Below are positions 27,180-39,666 of a stretch of 64,000 nt of DNA, piece by piece. The position numbers and the translations under genes are program-made. Positions within the stretch are counted from its first letter, which is position 1, and every line of letters starts with the position of its first letter. Source of the stretch: Rhytidiadelphus loreus (taxonomy: Eukaryota; Streptophyta; Bryopsida; Hypnales; Hylocomiaceae); assembly GCA_947034895.1 (NCBI GenBank), contig OX344763.1, positions 30,317,025-30,381,024 on the forward strand, in the 5' to 3' direction. Under the pieces are notes generated by a model. It was not told where the DNA came from. It made no database searches and worked only from the letters and a program-made list of their open reading frames with translations.

Positions 27180-28247
27180 TGGCGCATCCGACGGTTCCGA
27201 TCCGCCTGATGAGTTCCGTTGGGGGGTGTTTAGTATTAGGGCGACGGAAGTCGGCCCCTCTAGATCTTTCCATGATGCAGTGGCGCATTTTTTTCCTTTT
27301 TGTTTTTTTAATTATATTTTCTTTATTGTTGGTTACTTTGGGATTTGTGGAACTGGCCTGTTCAGTCGGAGTCTAACTGAAGTTTTGCAACATCAATGGC
27401 CGGTGTCTGGAATGTCTGTAATGGAAAGCTAAAAAGGCATTGAACAGGTCGTGTGTGAGGAATTCAGGAATTGAAATTTCAAATCCTGGGTGTTCATACA
27501 AACTAAGCTTAACCCAGTAACGCCGTGCCTATGACCATGGGTCCACAACTTCCTTGCCTGGCACTTAGTTTGTGACCATTTTCGACTTGGAAATGTTTGA
27601 AATTTTTTTACATTTATTTTTCAGAGATGAAGGCACATGTCTTCTTAATCTTACAAAAAAATTTAGATTTTTTTAACGAAATTTGATTTTTATAAGAATT
27701 TTTGAAGAAAAAGTGAATAGAAAATCATATCAAATTGAAATTTATTTCAAAAAATCTGAAAATTTCACCATGGGTGTACATTTTAGTGACAAACATCATG
27801 GTGTAAACTCAAGTATAGTGTACATCTATAATTAGAATATAGAGAACATCAAAATTACTTTCAAAGTTCAAATCCCAATAAAATATTCAATATTGCGAAT
27901 TCTTCTAAAATTCCAATTGGAGTAGATACTAGAGTAGGTGCACTTCATTTCTTCAGTTGGGCTCAAATTCAAAAATCATCATTTTCAAGGAGAAAATTTG
28001 GATTTAGAGAAAGGGACAAAATACACTAAAATGGCAAATTTTGCCATCCGTTTTTTTTCCTTCTTTCTCATTCATCTAAAGACAAACACTATCATGATTG
28101 CAAAGTAAAGTGGATATTATTCCCAACCCAAAATACAAGGTGCACAAACTAAAAGCGGATGAAAAAATCCATTCTAGAGCTCTCTAGCTCAATTTCTATT
28201 CATCCGAATGCCACTGAATGGCACCGGTGGCGAAACTGGGTTAATCC
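27180..28247. other. Upstream flank of HSP90 and AT-rich DNA
   Basis: Beyond the promoter region the sequence turns AT-rich at ~27290. I see no gene. Short frames at 27179-27432 have no coding character. Confidence 0.4.
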
Positions 28248-28251
28248 TTAA

Positions 28252-28831
28252 CCCCTAAAGTCCCAAGGCCATTTTTATGCCAAAACCACTCAAAACTACC
28301 ACTTTTGCTACGTTCACCTATGAAATAAAAAAATTTAATATTTTTTAGAATCTAACCATAGGATCTTGTTCTACACTTGTCTTAGATCACGTGATAAAAA
28401 ATTTGTGATGTTTGACCATGTAGATTGAAAGATATTAGCATTCAAAGTGGAAGAAAAAAAATTCTTTCAAGAAGTTGCTATGATTGCCCGCAAAACAAGA
28501 AACTCCATAACTTTCACATCACTAATTCAAATGGAATGAATCAAAGCTTCCCATTTAGAAAAAAAATATAACCTACAAGAAGAAGAAATATTTAAAAAAT
28601 TATTTTTATTTTTTGTGAATCTTTTTTGTTGTCCAGTCTCCCTCATTTTGAGGTTATTGTGGCATAACTTTTGCTCCTGGGCACCATTTGGAATAAAAAT
28701 TATATTCCTAGAAAGCTCATAAGATTAGCTATCTTATGAGAAAGTTTTAAAAAAAATCAAACAAAATTGAGATCATAGGAGCTTGCCCAAAACCCATTTT
28801 GTCCCCCGTAGGGACAATGGGACTTTAGGGG
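28252..28831 (+). mobile_element. TTAA MITE P1 (580 bp, internally deleted)
   Basis: Flanked by TTAA (28248-28251, 28832-28835). Ends CCCCTAAAGTCCC..GGGACTTTAGGGG are inverted repeats matching the longer copies P2-P4 (CCCCTAAAGGACC). Interior lines such as CCATTTTTATGCCAAAACC and CATAACTTTTGCTCCTGG match the other copies. Shorter than the ~925-bp form. Confidence 0.8.
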
Positions 28832-28835
28832 TTAA

Positions 28836-30809
28836 ACAATGAGATGGTCACCATGGAAATCACTTGTTTTGGAATCGTGTGAATTGTTGGCTTAAAAAAA
28901 TGCAAACTACTATAGAAGACCTCCCCTTTTCACACAAAATCTAAAGGATTAATAGTTGCGCTTTTGTCCCACACAGAGAGATTCTTTGTCATTCATAGGC
29001 CGGAAAACGTCCTCGATGTCATTTATGGATTAATGTTTCCTACAAGGAGAACGAAGCAAATGAGAAGGGCATTATTTTGCATAACATTAGGTGACAATGT
29101 TTTCTCTTGTGGAAATTGTTGGGATGCACATTGTTGGCAAAGTAACGATTTATTTCTTAGTCAATGAGATGAGGAGGGTATTTTCTAATGTAAGACACCT
29201 TTCAAAGATTTCTCTCTCTAGCCAATGAACTAAAAGAAAATTTGGATGAAACATGTTTAATGCCCAATCAACCACGGATGTGAACAACCGTGTGTAATGC
29301 TTTGTGAAATCCTAAATATGCACGAGAATCCACCTTAAAAATTACTATAAAAAAATTTGATGGTAGTTTATGTGTTCTGTATCTTATTTAATTTTTAATT
29401 ATTGTTCTATTTTCATCAAAACTATAAGATTGTAGGTTTCATAATCTATATCATACCAAAACTAATTCATTTATTCCATTCATCTTCTTTCTTTGGAGAA
29501 AGGTTATCCATCTTTTTGAGTAAGTATAAATTCTTCAACAAAGCCACCATGTACACCAACTGCAACATTCAACTCTCCAATTTGGAAGAATAGTTTTGAA
29601 AGGGCCAAGCTACCATGAATCACCTTATTATTATATCTAAATTGGTTGATTTCATCCATCCATTATATCTTATGATTTCTTTCTTTCAAAAACCATACAA
29701 CGTTTAGTATAAAAGAAAATTGAAAAAACATAATAACAAGGTATTCCAACCACTATTTTATAACCAACTTAAGATAATTTTTTTAATTCTTTTAAATTTG
29801 AGTCCAAAAAATACATTAAAAGTGGTCAAGATTTTTGAATAAAAAGAAATGTAAAAAAAAGAAACTCAAATTATGGAATCTTAATCTCAACATCACATTC
29901 AACTCTATACATAAAGTTTCAAACTCAAATGCTTACCATACATAAGATTTAAGTGCTCAAAGTAGAAAGTATTTATTTTGTAGTGTATGCTTGTGGGTGT
30001 ATTTGAATTTCAAGATTAAATTGTATCCTTGAGTAGAAGATGAAGCATTTAGTTTACATCCTTGAGTATGATTCACACTCTTGGGTTGAAACTTCATGCA
30101 CCAAAAAATCGTATATTAAATCTACTTTGTAAAAGTCTTATACACCTTGCATTATTATGATTTCAAGTCAACAAGAGACATCAATAAATGCACAAAACTT
30201 TCAAAAATGATTTATTGATCAATCCAAATGTCTAATTGTTATTTTAAAGTCAAATTGTAAAGTAAGAAGAATTCTTTAAAAAAAATCAAAAGTACTAATT
30301 TCTTATGTCATTCAAGATGAAAATTTATGTTGTGGTCTTTAAGTGGGCAAAAATAACTTTGTCCCCCTAGTCAAAATAAACTATTGAATGTCAATCTTTA
30401 GCTAAGTCTTAAAAAAAAGATTTTTCTAGGCCAAAACACTAAATAATTTGTAAAATGTGCATTGGAAGTTATGTTGTGAACACAAACATAGTCTTTGACT
30501 TGCAACAACATCCACATCTAAACAATTAAAACTTCTCAATTCATCTATCAAAAGACAAACTACACATTCACATTGTATATATTGTATTTTATTAGAAACT
30601 TCAATACTATATGGTTTTAAAACAATTGCAATAATTACATGCTCTTATTGATGAAAATTTATAAAATAACATTAAAATAGTGTTGAAATAAAAGAAATTC
30701 ATCAAACAAATACAACAATAAAGCAATAGTATCTTATAGCCTAATAGTTGCAATCTTGACAAAGAATAAAATTCATGGCACCTATTAATAACTTATTGTG
30801 CACCATGAG
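28836..30809. other. AT-rich intergenic DNA
   Basis: 28868-28965 shares ~100 bp with the short element at 22574. The rest holds no recognisable gene; open frames of 63-67 codons at 28964 and 29402 have no supported function. Confidence 0.4.
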
Positions 30810-30813
30810 ACAA

Positions 30814-31525
30814 GATGGGTTCATTTTTGGAAATTTTCTTTGTTGATGAGAAAAAATTAGTGTTTATATAAAAAATATCTCCTATCCTACATGTGGGAAC
30901 TATTAAAAACTTGTACCTATAATTCTTTTTTTTTACTTCTCATTTTTTTATGAGTCTAAATGGGGATTATTTGAAATTTCTTAAAATACAACAATAGGTT
31001 CATTTTTGGAGATTTCCCTTGTTATTGAAAAAAAGTTAAAAGTTGATATAAAAATATCTTCAATCCTATATTTGAAAACTATTTAGAACTTGTACCTATT
31101 TTTTTCCTTTTTCCTTAAAATTGTTTTCATGAGTGTGAATAGGGATTATTTGGAATTTCCTATTTGTGAAGTACAACAATGGTCCACCTTTTTTTTCTCT
31201 CTTGGTTATCTAAAAAGAAATTGTGTTTTTAGCAAAATGGTGGTTGATTCTACATTTGGAACGTGTACCTATTTAATTTTCTTTCTACTTTACATATTTT
31301 TTATGAGTTTGAATGGAGACTATTTGGAATTTTCTAACGCACAACAATGGGCCCATTTTTTTCCCCTTCTTGTTTAATAAAAAATTGTACTCAAAGCAAA
31401 ATGGTCTTCGATTCTACATTTGAAAACTATTTGGATTTAGGAATGTGTACCTATTTTTTTCTTCATACTTTACATTTTTCTCATAAGTTTCAATGGAGAT
31501 TGTTTGGAATTTACTAACAGATGGC
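30814..31525. repeat. Tandem array, four ~177-bp units
   Basis: Units start at (A)TGGG(T/C)(T/C)CATTTTT near 30818, 30997, 31181 and 31349. Each runs through a TTGTACCTAT(T/A) line, a poly-pyrimidine run with TTTACATTTTT, CATGAGT(T/G)TGAATGG and GA(T/C)TATTTGGAATTT. One frame is open across part of the array and yields a repeating peptide, but nothing indicates a real protein. Confidence 0.85.
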
Positions 31526-32074
31526 TTTTTGAACAACCTCACAAATGGGCTGTCGGACGACTACATGGATGGGTGTAGTCAGGGCAAATGACCACTTCAA
31601 CCATGATCCAGTTGCCAGATCAAGTGGATGTCGCCACGGTCCACGCAATCCCGACTGTTAAATTTGGCGAACGAAGTGGTGGATGGGGCGGTCAATGTAA
31701 ATAGCCATAGCAGATCTAGGTCGTCCAAAGATGCGAATGGGTAATTTTTTTTATCCCCTTGGTAAAACTGCAACCCGAACCGCAATTTTCAAATGTCAGG
31801 GGACATTCAATGGATAGTAGACGTTAGATGTTTGGACATGACCCTCAATGTCTAGACGCCTTGTCAACCTTATATAGAGTGTTTCCAATTAAGGGACTTG
31901 GCTTAGGAGTTGTAAATGGGTGATTCCATTTAAGTTGCCATATAAAATCCAAGTCTTGGACTCGCCCTAAATTAGTTGAAAAAGGTGATAGGCTAGTTGA
32001 GCCTAGCTTGGAACCAAAGAGGGCCAACAAAGAGAGTCTCAAAGTAGGTAGGTTTGGGTAGATTAGGTCCTTGC
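31526..32074. other. Intergenic DNA without recognised features
   Basis: Slightly GC-richer than the array before it. I find no domain, tRNA or transposon end here. Confidence 0.35.
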
Positions 32075-32078
32075 TTAA

Positions 32079-33003
32079 CCCCTAAAGGACCATTGTCCCC
32101 TCGGGGGACAAAATTAATTTCGGGCAAGTTCCTATGATCTCAATTTCTAGTGAATTTTTTGAAACTTTCTCATAAGATAGGAAAACTTATGAGCTTCGTA
32201 GGAATACAAATTTTATTTCAATTGGTGCTCGGGAGCAAAAGTTATGTCATCTTAAACATAATTTTCACGTCACCGGGCAGAAAAATAAATCTACAAAAAT
32301 TTGAAATTAATTTTTTAATTTTTTTCTTCTTAAAGATCATATTTTTGTCTACATGTGAAGCTTTGATTCATTCCATTTGGATTAGTAATGTGAAAGTTAT
32401 GAACAATCTTGTTTTTCGGGCAATTTGAGCATCTTCTTGAAAAAATAACTTATAGGATTCAATTCTGAATGCAATTTTTACAATTTTTCAACAAAAATTG
32501 TTTGACAAGGTTAAGTTCTCTATTTAGAACAATCTCACCGTTGAGATTATTGTGTTTCAATACCATTTTAGAGCTATTAACGATTTAGTTTTTCTTTCAA
32601 TCTTGGACCTACTTCTATTGAACAATTTTTTAAAGAATGAAAATCAATTGTGTGTTTTTTTTTTTTTTAAATTTCTAGACTTTCAACTCAATTCTTCAAC
32701 ACAAATTTTTTTTAATTCAAGGTCCATGGTGTAAATTTTTTTCCCAAATGGCATTCAAAGTCATCTGAAATTGCAGGCTAGTGTTCAAAAAAACTTTCTT
32801 TTTTCAACTTTGAATGCTAATATCTTCCAATCTGTACGGTCAAACTCCATGAAAATTTTACCACATGATACTAGACTAGTAAAGTACAATATCCTACGGT
32901 TAGATTCTAAAAAAAGTATTTTTTTTGTTTTTTTGGATGAATGCAGCCAAAATGGCAGTTTTTAGTAGTTTTTGACAGAAGAACAGCCCTGGTCCTTTAG
33001 GGG
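32079..33003 (+). mobile_element. TTAA MITE P2 (925 bp, piggyBac-like ends)
   Basis: Flanked by TTAA (32075-32078, 33004-33007). Terminal inverted repeats CCCCTAAAGGACC..GGTCCTTTAGGGG. A near-identical copy in the opposite orientation is P3 at 48707. Open frames inside are shared with P3 only because the DNA is repeated; no transposase is encoded. The TTAA flank and CCC start recall piggyBac elements. Confidence 0.85.
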
Positions 33004-33007
33004 TTAA

Positions 33008-34960
33008 ACAAGTTGAAGATGCTTTGGACCTTGGACCTATCTAATGACACCTTTGGAAACTTAGCCATTTTGACCAAGTAAGGTGACTTGGTGCAATGCG
33101 GGGATAGCTATCCAAAAACATGATGCGGAGTGTCAAGTGGGCAGGCTACCTTGAAAACTTAATGCTACTGGCATGAAGTAATGTAGATGAGGGCATCAAC
33201 AATGTTTGGTTGGGGTGATTGTCACAACCCTCATCTTGAAGCATGCTCATGCCACCTTGGTGAGCAAGGAGGATGTTAAGGGTGACTCCCCAAGCCTTGC
33301 AAGAGATGAGATGTGAGGAATTGGGGGTCCCGAGCAATTAGAGCGTTGTAGCACTCTACTCAAGACAAATTGGATGGTGTGCCATGCAAGCTAAAAAAGT
33401 TTGTAAGAAAATGTGTCATTGGGCCTAAAGAATGCAAGAATCCGAGTTGTGAGTCAAAAGTTATGGCTCCTCAAAGTTATAAGTGTCTTGGCTGCATCCC
33501 GAGGTGTAAAACGTGGGAGCCAAGGTTTGGGAGGAATCTTTAGAACTAAATAGGTCATGCAACATATTGTTGAAAAGCTAAGGAGAAAAAATTTCTAGAA
33601 TGCTAGGGCTCCTGAAGAGTTGAGTTGTGTGCTAAGAGTTATAGACATCCAAAGAGGGTGGAGTCCTAAGGACTACTCTCTTAAGGGACTTGGACCTTCA
33701 GATGGCCATAACTTCCACAATACTTGTTGAAATTGAAGAAATGAGTAGTCCACGACAATTTATGGAAAGAGTAAATTACAAGAATGGGCTTGCACTCTGA
33801 ATTTAGAATTTTGAGCTAAAAGTTATCCCGATGGGAATCCATCATGCTCATGTTGTTCACCTAAAGTAGTTATAGTATTTTCTAATATGGAGGGTCTAAA
33901 ATGTCAATTCTTACAATGAATATACATTGAAAAATTGGAAGTTCCTAGTGCAATTAATAATCACTCCATTATTGTCATTTAAGACGTGCATTGAAGCAAA
34001 AATCTTACAAACTGAAAAACAACATAATGGGGGTATTTCCTAGGTGTCTACAATGGGTCATCTGATCACAATGGGTTGATTTACCTTACTAAAGAGTGGA
34101 AGTGTGAACACACACACAATTCTCTTTCTAATAGTGCCCAAAAGACTGGGCCTTAACGCCAGGTGAAGACATACCATTAGTTATTTCTCAAAGCATGGGA
34201 AATCAACTATGAGCTATGGTAGATGGTTCTAATTTAGACCCTCCCATAGGTGGCTTCAAAAGCAATAGTTATTGGATGTGAGTTGGAATGTTGATAATGT
34301 CAAAGCATTAATGAGATTTGTTCATACTTCTTTAATGGATGAAATAAGAGCTAGGGAGGGTCCATTTCAAAGCCAATTGGGAATTGATTGCCCAATTGCC
34401 TTCTTATACATGTGAAAAGAATGTAGGATTTGTTTAAGTTTAGTAAGGGTTACATTTAGGAACCTTATGTATTACTTTTTGAATGCCTTGTTTCAAAGCC
34501 ATATCTTTTTTCAGACTGCACACATATGCATATGGGTTTTGCAAGGCCTAGGATCAAGAATAGGTGCCTACCACATAATTCTTTGGAAATTCATAAGTAA
34601 TTCATAAATGCTCCAAAAAATATGAAACCACTTGTGTTACATTTCACATCATTTTCTCTTCAAGTGAAAAATAAGTGGAAATATTTTTAGGCATCTGAAA
34701 ACTATCAAAAAGGCCCAACAGCCCTTAAAGTGATGATTTATGAGCACACTACCTTATAATGTAAAGACTACTGCCACATGACGGACTCTTTCTTGGATAT
34801 ATAACAAAGGGAACGTCCCAATACCTGACATGCTGCTGATGGCCTCACAAGACATTGTGGACTATAACCTCTTTAACCTCTTTTATGAGCGATGTAGTCA
34901 TGATAATTACTTGCGTATACAGGTGAGTATACCGCTTTCATATTGCAGCCGGTGAACCAG
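33008..34960. other. Degenerate repeat-like intergenic DNA
   Basis: 33370-33900 carries recurring phrases such as GAGTCAAAAGTTATGGC, TGCTAAGAGTTATAGAC and GAGCTAAAAGTTATCCC at about 180-200-bp spacing, suggesting a very old tandem array. No gene recognised. Confidence 0.4.
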
Positions 34961-35003
34961 ATTAGTCTACAATCTCGAATGGAGTCCTGGCAGAAGTTGG
35001 TGG

Positions 35004-35132
35004 ATTCTCGTACAATTTTGTTTTTCTAACATTTGCCTTATGCCATCAAATGAGATAGAAGAGGATATTCTCGTACAATTTTGTTTTTCTAACATTTGCC
35101 TTATGCCATCAAATGAGATAGAAGAGGATATT
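35004..35132. repeat. Perfect 63-bp tandem duplication downstream of the CPP1-like gene
   Basis: The 63 bp at 35004-35066 recur without a visible mismatch at 35067-35129, and three further bases match. The array lies about 140 bp beyond the CPP1-like stop codon, so it is probably in the 3' UTR or just past it. 63 is a multiple of three, so a minus-strand reading frame also shows a repeated 21-residue block, but nothing else supports coding. Confidence 0.95.
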
Positions 35133-35268
35133 GTGTTCACTACTCTGCATTTGCAGCAGTTTGCAGCATCTCTTTCAAATTCCCCACCCCACCCCCAAAA
35201 AAATGTGCAAGACAACAAAGCTCAGGCCTCGATTCCTCCGCCGCCAACCACCCGTTTCTTCCTTTTGT

Positions 35269-36084
35269 CTATTTCAGAAACGTGCACGAAAACCACAAGA
35301 AAACATACGAGATGAGCGCCGTGGTAAGCTCTAACGACCACGTTCTGGGAATGAGCATCGACGGCACGACAGGGATCAACACCGAGCCGAAGATCCACCC
35401 CACGGCCAAAGCTCCCAAACCTAAAACAAAGGCCCTGCCCAGGCTCTTCAGCCTGTCATTGATGAAATAAACACAAGCTGCAAGCGAAACCGCCACCTGA
35501 AACGCCGGTCCCCCTTCCGCAGGGTTGAACACACTCCAGACTCCAAGTAAAAAGAACAGAGCAGCTCGTTGTCCGATGACCTCTTTCTTCGGCACATCCA
35601 CCATGTTGAGCAGCGCTCGTACCCATGGTAGCGATTCGTCCACTTTCTTCTTCAGATTGCTCTTCAGGTTAATCTTGGAAGCTTTCCTCGCCCGGTAACT
35701 CTCCATGATGATCTTCTCGTACGCCGCTTCGATACTCTCGCGACTCTTCTCGTGGCTGGGGTACTGTTCGCTCAAGTAGTTTTTCGCTTCACGAATCTCC
35801 TCCGTGGAGGCGTCGGGCGGGACGCCCAAGCGCTTGAAGGGATCCCGGACGTTGACGCGAGGGAACACTTGCGGGTTGGATGATGATTCTGGACCTCCAT
35901 AGGAAGCATCCACTGCGCGGCAGACGAGTCCCTTCGGCATACGCAGTACGAGTGTGCGGGGGCGTAATCTGTGAGAATGGAGAGGGTGAGGGAAAGCGGC
36001 GACGCTCGTGGATACCCCACTCATTCTGTTCGTGGTAGCCATTCTAAGAGAATAATTCATGATTGCTTCGTATACTGTGGCCAT
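35269..36084 (-). CDS. CPP1: CPP1-like plastid J-like chaperone (DUF3353 family)
   Basis: Open frame of 271 residues resembling chaperone-like protein of POR1 (CPP1/CDF1), a thylakoid/envelope membrane protein that stabilises protochlorophyllide oxidoreductase. Residues 1-~58 are basic and Ser/Thr-rich (MATVYEAIMNYSLRMATTNR...), like a transit peptide; later methionines at 15 and 21 are alternative starts. Residues ~74-133 form the J-like region (RVNVRDPFKRLGVPPDAS, then EEIREAKNYLSEQYP and IEAAYEKIIM), which lacks the HPD tripeptide of true J proteins, as expected for CPP1. Four hydrophobic segments follow at roughly 173-186, 193-209, 216-239 and 251-268, ending in the CTFLK tail. The reading frame has no intron, which is worth comparing with relatives, but nothing suggests decay. 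Identity is from family recognition; plastid location is inferred. Confidence 0.9.
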   Translation of the reverse strand: MATVYEAIMNYSLRMATTNRMSGVSTSVAAFPHPLHSHRLRPRTLVLRMPKGLVCRAVDASYGGPESSSNPQVFPRVNVRDPFKRLGVPPDASTEEIREAKNYLSEQYPSHEKSRESIEAAYEKIIMESYRARKASKINLKSNLKKKVDESLPWVRALLNMVDVPKKEVIGQRAALFFLLGVWSVFNPAEGGPAFQVAVSLAACVYFINDRLKSLGRAFVLGLGALAVGWIFGSVLIPVVPSMLIPRTWSLELTTALISYVFLWFSCTFLK

Positions 36085-36970
36085 CTTGGAAGGATGAGGT
36101 AGAAGGAAAGGTTCTCAACCAGTATCCTCCTCGCAACGAGGGTACACGAGCGGTCTGACCATAAGTATTCTGCTCACGACACACAAAGAAGAAACAAACA
36201 AACAGAACCTCGTTAGAAAAAAACAGAATGGCCACCAATTCAGAGGGTGCATTACGTCTGTCACCAATTATGTCAATTTGAACCCGCCCTGGACCCTAAG
36301 ATCTCGTTGGGAGGTCTGCGACCAAACTTCCAAATAGTCGTAACTCCAGAGCAATCTCAACCACCATGTCACCTTAACCTAATTCTGGTGTTTGCGAGAA
36401 TCTCTTTCCAAGGGGCAACTCATTCCTCAATTCCTGAGAAGATATAACAACAACAAAACGACAGAATGATTAATATCACATTCATGAATGAACTGAAAAA
36501 CGATATCGGCATTACCGCGTTCGAATTCCTCTCAAACCCTAATTCAAGGCAGTTGAGCGAAACGCCAAATTTTCTCCAAATCTCCAAAACCCAAAACTCG
36601 CTCACCGAAACAAAAGAAAGGCGCGCCTGATAAGACGGTAGGGAACCACATCCCAGCCTTAAAGGCTGCAACGTTCACCATTTCAGCTAGAATTCCTATG
36701 GATTTCTACAAAACCCGAATTCAGCGCATGTGCGAGCGGGATAAGATAAGCGAAAGGCAGGCATTGTAACTGTTAGGATGCAATCGAAATTCAGAGTCTC
36801 GTTTAGTCGTGGGAAGATTGTTTGTGGGAGCCCCGGCTGGCTGGCGCACCAACGTCGCCGTCGTAAAATCTTCAACGCCCGTGGCAGGAGTGAGCTCTTG
36901 GGGAAATGGATAAACCTCAGTGGAGAAGACACTCTGGAGCTTGTGCGCCGGGCCTCTGCAGTGTGAATAG
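36085..36970. other. GC-richer 5' region of the CPP1-like gene
   Basis: This stretch is less AT-rich than its surroundings and presumably holds the leader and promoter of the CPP1-like gene. Short open frames occur on both strands (for example 36778-36966 plus and 36420-36671 minus) but none shows a recognisable domain or splice-supported extension. A divergent transcript on the plus strand is possible but unsupported. Confidence 0.4.
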
Positions 36971-39258
36971 GCTTTGGGGATTAATTAAGGTAGGAGTTTC
37001 TAAAAGCGTCCTGTCTCTAAAAAGCATCTTTTAGCACAAAGGTGCATATTGTTTTCTCCAATGTACAAGTTGCATTCTTCAATGTACTATGGGTGAACAT
37101 ATCAAGAAGGGGATGCTTATAGAGCTTCATGTGATTCCTACTTCAAAATTCATAATTAAGACATGGAAGGTAAAAAAAAAAATATGAAACGACTTAAGTC
37201 AAATGCCAATTCCATTTGTCTTTCAAGAAAAAAAATTGAATTTTTTTTTAAGAAGTCAAACTCCTCCAAATAGCAAATCAATTGGTAGAGGGTCACTTTA
37301 AGGACCTCCTATCTTAGGGGGTGGGGTGGAGGTCCTTGGCCTAGACCACTCATTTCAACACTTAGTAATAACATCATATGGTGAAAAAGAACTTAGAAAG
37401 TTGGATGAATTTTATTGATAGGATTACATATTTGAAATTAGCAATATTGCCTTCTCTTAACCTTGTAGTAATGCTGCAACTAATTTGTAACTGATGGTTG
37501 GCTTCTAGAAGCTTGTAGGACATAAATGTAGTTTTAAGGGGAGTTGCAAAAATACATTTGGAGTGAGTGGTAACACTATTAGAAAATCTGAAATTTCTGT
37601 TGTTTTGGTCACCAAAACAAGAGAAATTTCAGATTTTCTAATAGTGTAAAATTGCTTGCCAAATTGAGTGATCAATATGAGCAATTAAACCTTACAATAG
37701 TTATAGATAAAACATCATTGTTAGGAGCGAGGATGATAAATGCAATCAATCAAAGACTTCAATCCATCAAACATATTCAGAACAAAAATGTAGTGGACTA
37801 GATGTCATTGTTAGAGAAAATCTAGACTCTCTAGAGGACCATTTCTCATCTATACAGATGTGCAAATACAACAAAAAATAAAAATGAAAAAATATATATA
37901 TTTATTTCAGATATATACATTTATTTATTTTTTTAATATGATTTTGGGGTGCCACATCAAATTTTGATTTTTTTTTTCAAATTATCTAATTTTTATTTCC
38001 TGTATTTGCACAATTGACTGACGATTAAGTGACATGTCTCAACCCTCCAGGGAGTCTAAATTTTCTTTAATGATTATTTAGCACCAAAATTTTGGTATGA
38101 TTGTATAAAATGTTATGAATTAAACAGTGTCATGCAAAGGCATCTCATACAATAACAAATGTCAATACAATTAATTCATTGTGCCTTGGATCACCTCCCA
38201 ATCATTTGTTAATACCCAAAGATGCAATGAAAATGCATCTTGTAGGTACATAACGAAGGATTATGATTTCAAACTGTGATTAATTATAGTATGAAAATAC
38301 CCCCCCTATTGGATTGTTTTATTAACACCCCCATACATTGGGGGGTAATTACACCCCCTCCTACTTGTATTTTTTAGGAAGAAGTCTCACTTGCATATGG
38401 GATATATGTGATTTCAGTATGTATTCCATAATATGTATACATATTCTATTGTATATCTGCATCAATATCCATATCTTGAACGACATCCAAGATTGCCTCT
38501 CATGACAACAATCAATAATGATTATTTACTTTTTAAATTGGAGATCAACAACATTGGAGGGGGAGAGAATTTTTTAAAACTTAGATCAACAATTCTGGAT
38601 TTATCAAAACAAGGGTGGATCATTAATTCCAAAACCAAATGTGATTGCATTTTTTTGTTACATAGTATAATCTCTCATATATTTATTAAACCCCTAAGCG
38701 CTTGAGTGACCATTTGGAGGGTGCTGCCCAACTTTGGACAACATTTTTGGACAAAAAAAAACTTTTTTTCAAATTTTTTTTTCAATTTTTTTTTTTCAAT
38801 TTAAAAAAAGATTGGATAGTCTTTAAATAATTTTATTCAAAACTAAGATCGCTACAGTGAAACAAAAATTATAAGAGAAATAACACAAAGAATTCAGAAT
38901 TGGCCTAGTGTTAAAAAATTTACTATTTCAGAAAAGTGTTGATGTTCTCATTACTAAATCTTATGCATTTTTTCACAAATCAATAAAAAACACAATTTTG
39001 ACCAATAAAAAAAATTCAAATGTTGAAGATAGAAATTGTATTTTTGGTGAATTTTTGAAGTTATATCTTCAAAATTCATTTGATGAGAATCCAAAAATAT
39101 TTTTATAATTTTGACTATATGGATACTTTCTACTTTGCATGCTTCACATTATCTTCTTTAATGCAAACTTAAATTTTGTTTTATAGAACTTATATTTTAT
39201 AACACATTTGTAATTTGTTCAAACCCCTTGAACTTTTAGGGTTTAAAACAAAGATAAA
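36971..39258. other. AT-rich intergenic DNA
   Basis: Apart from the hairpin at 37573 I see no gene or element end. Two frames at 38433 (90 codons) and 38908 (66 codons) have coding-like length but no recognisable domain; they may belong to the same decayed element as the endonuclease relic at 40740. Confidence 0.35.
37573..37647. repeat. 75-bp near-perfect hairpin
   Basis: ACACTATTAGAAAATCTGAA followed by ATTTCT, TTGTTTTGGT is mirrored by ACCAAAACAA, AGAAATTTCAGATTTTCTAA, TAGTGT. The arms are ~36 bp with about one unpaired base and essentially no loop. It could be a foldback MITE remnant or a source of small RNA; no flanking duplication is obvious. Confidence 0.9.
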
Positions 39259-39562
39259 CATTAGAAGAGATTTTGGGATTTTGAGGGCTATTTCAGGGCC
39301 GTTCCCGGCGTTGTTCCCCCGGTAGTGAAAGAACCCTGTTGTCAGATTCTTTTTTTTGAAAAAAAATAAAAAATAAAAAATAAAAAATTTTAAGTCCTTA
39401 AAATGAGAAACAAAGTTAAATTTTATTTTATTTTATTTTGATTTTTTTCGAAAAAAACAGACCTGGCAGTCTCTCGGCTAGGTCAGCACAGGCAGGGAAC
39501 AACAGGTTTCGACGGTTCTCAGGGGGGGGTCGAGTTGGGAACTCGCAGCCCTCCCCGAGAGC
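39259..39562 (-). mobile_element. GC-ended foldback MITE M1 (~300 bp)
   Basis: Starts CATTAGAAGAGATTTTGGGA; both GC-rich ends carry GAGGGCT/GGGCTG lines, around an A/T-rich core with (AAAAAT)n and (TTTTA)n runs. An inverted copy, M2, lies at 41997-42303: shared lines include GGCCGTT(C/T)C, AAGTCCTTAAAATGA and CTAGGTCAGCACA. Confidence 0.65.
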
Positions 39563-39666
39563 CAAAACACATGTAATGAGTGCACATAATACAAAAAGTA
39601 TTCAATGACCTATGCATCATTAAAAACTATTGATATTTTTCATCATTCTTTACCATCATTGTTTAA

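Noticed and set aside
31090..31377. 95-codon ORF with internal repeats
   Set aside because: It is produced by the ~177-bp tandem array; the frame does not continue through the other units.
32150..32428. ORF sharing a long peptide with 49282-49488 (minus)
   Set aside because: The two lie at the same place in MITE copies P2 and P3. The similarity is at DNA level over the whole element, other copies break the frame, and no transposase motif is present.
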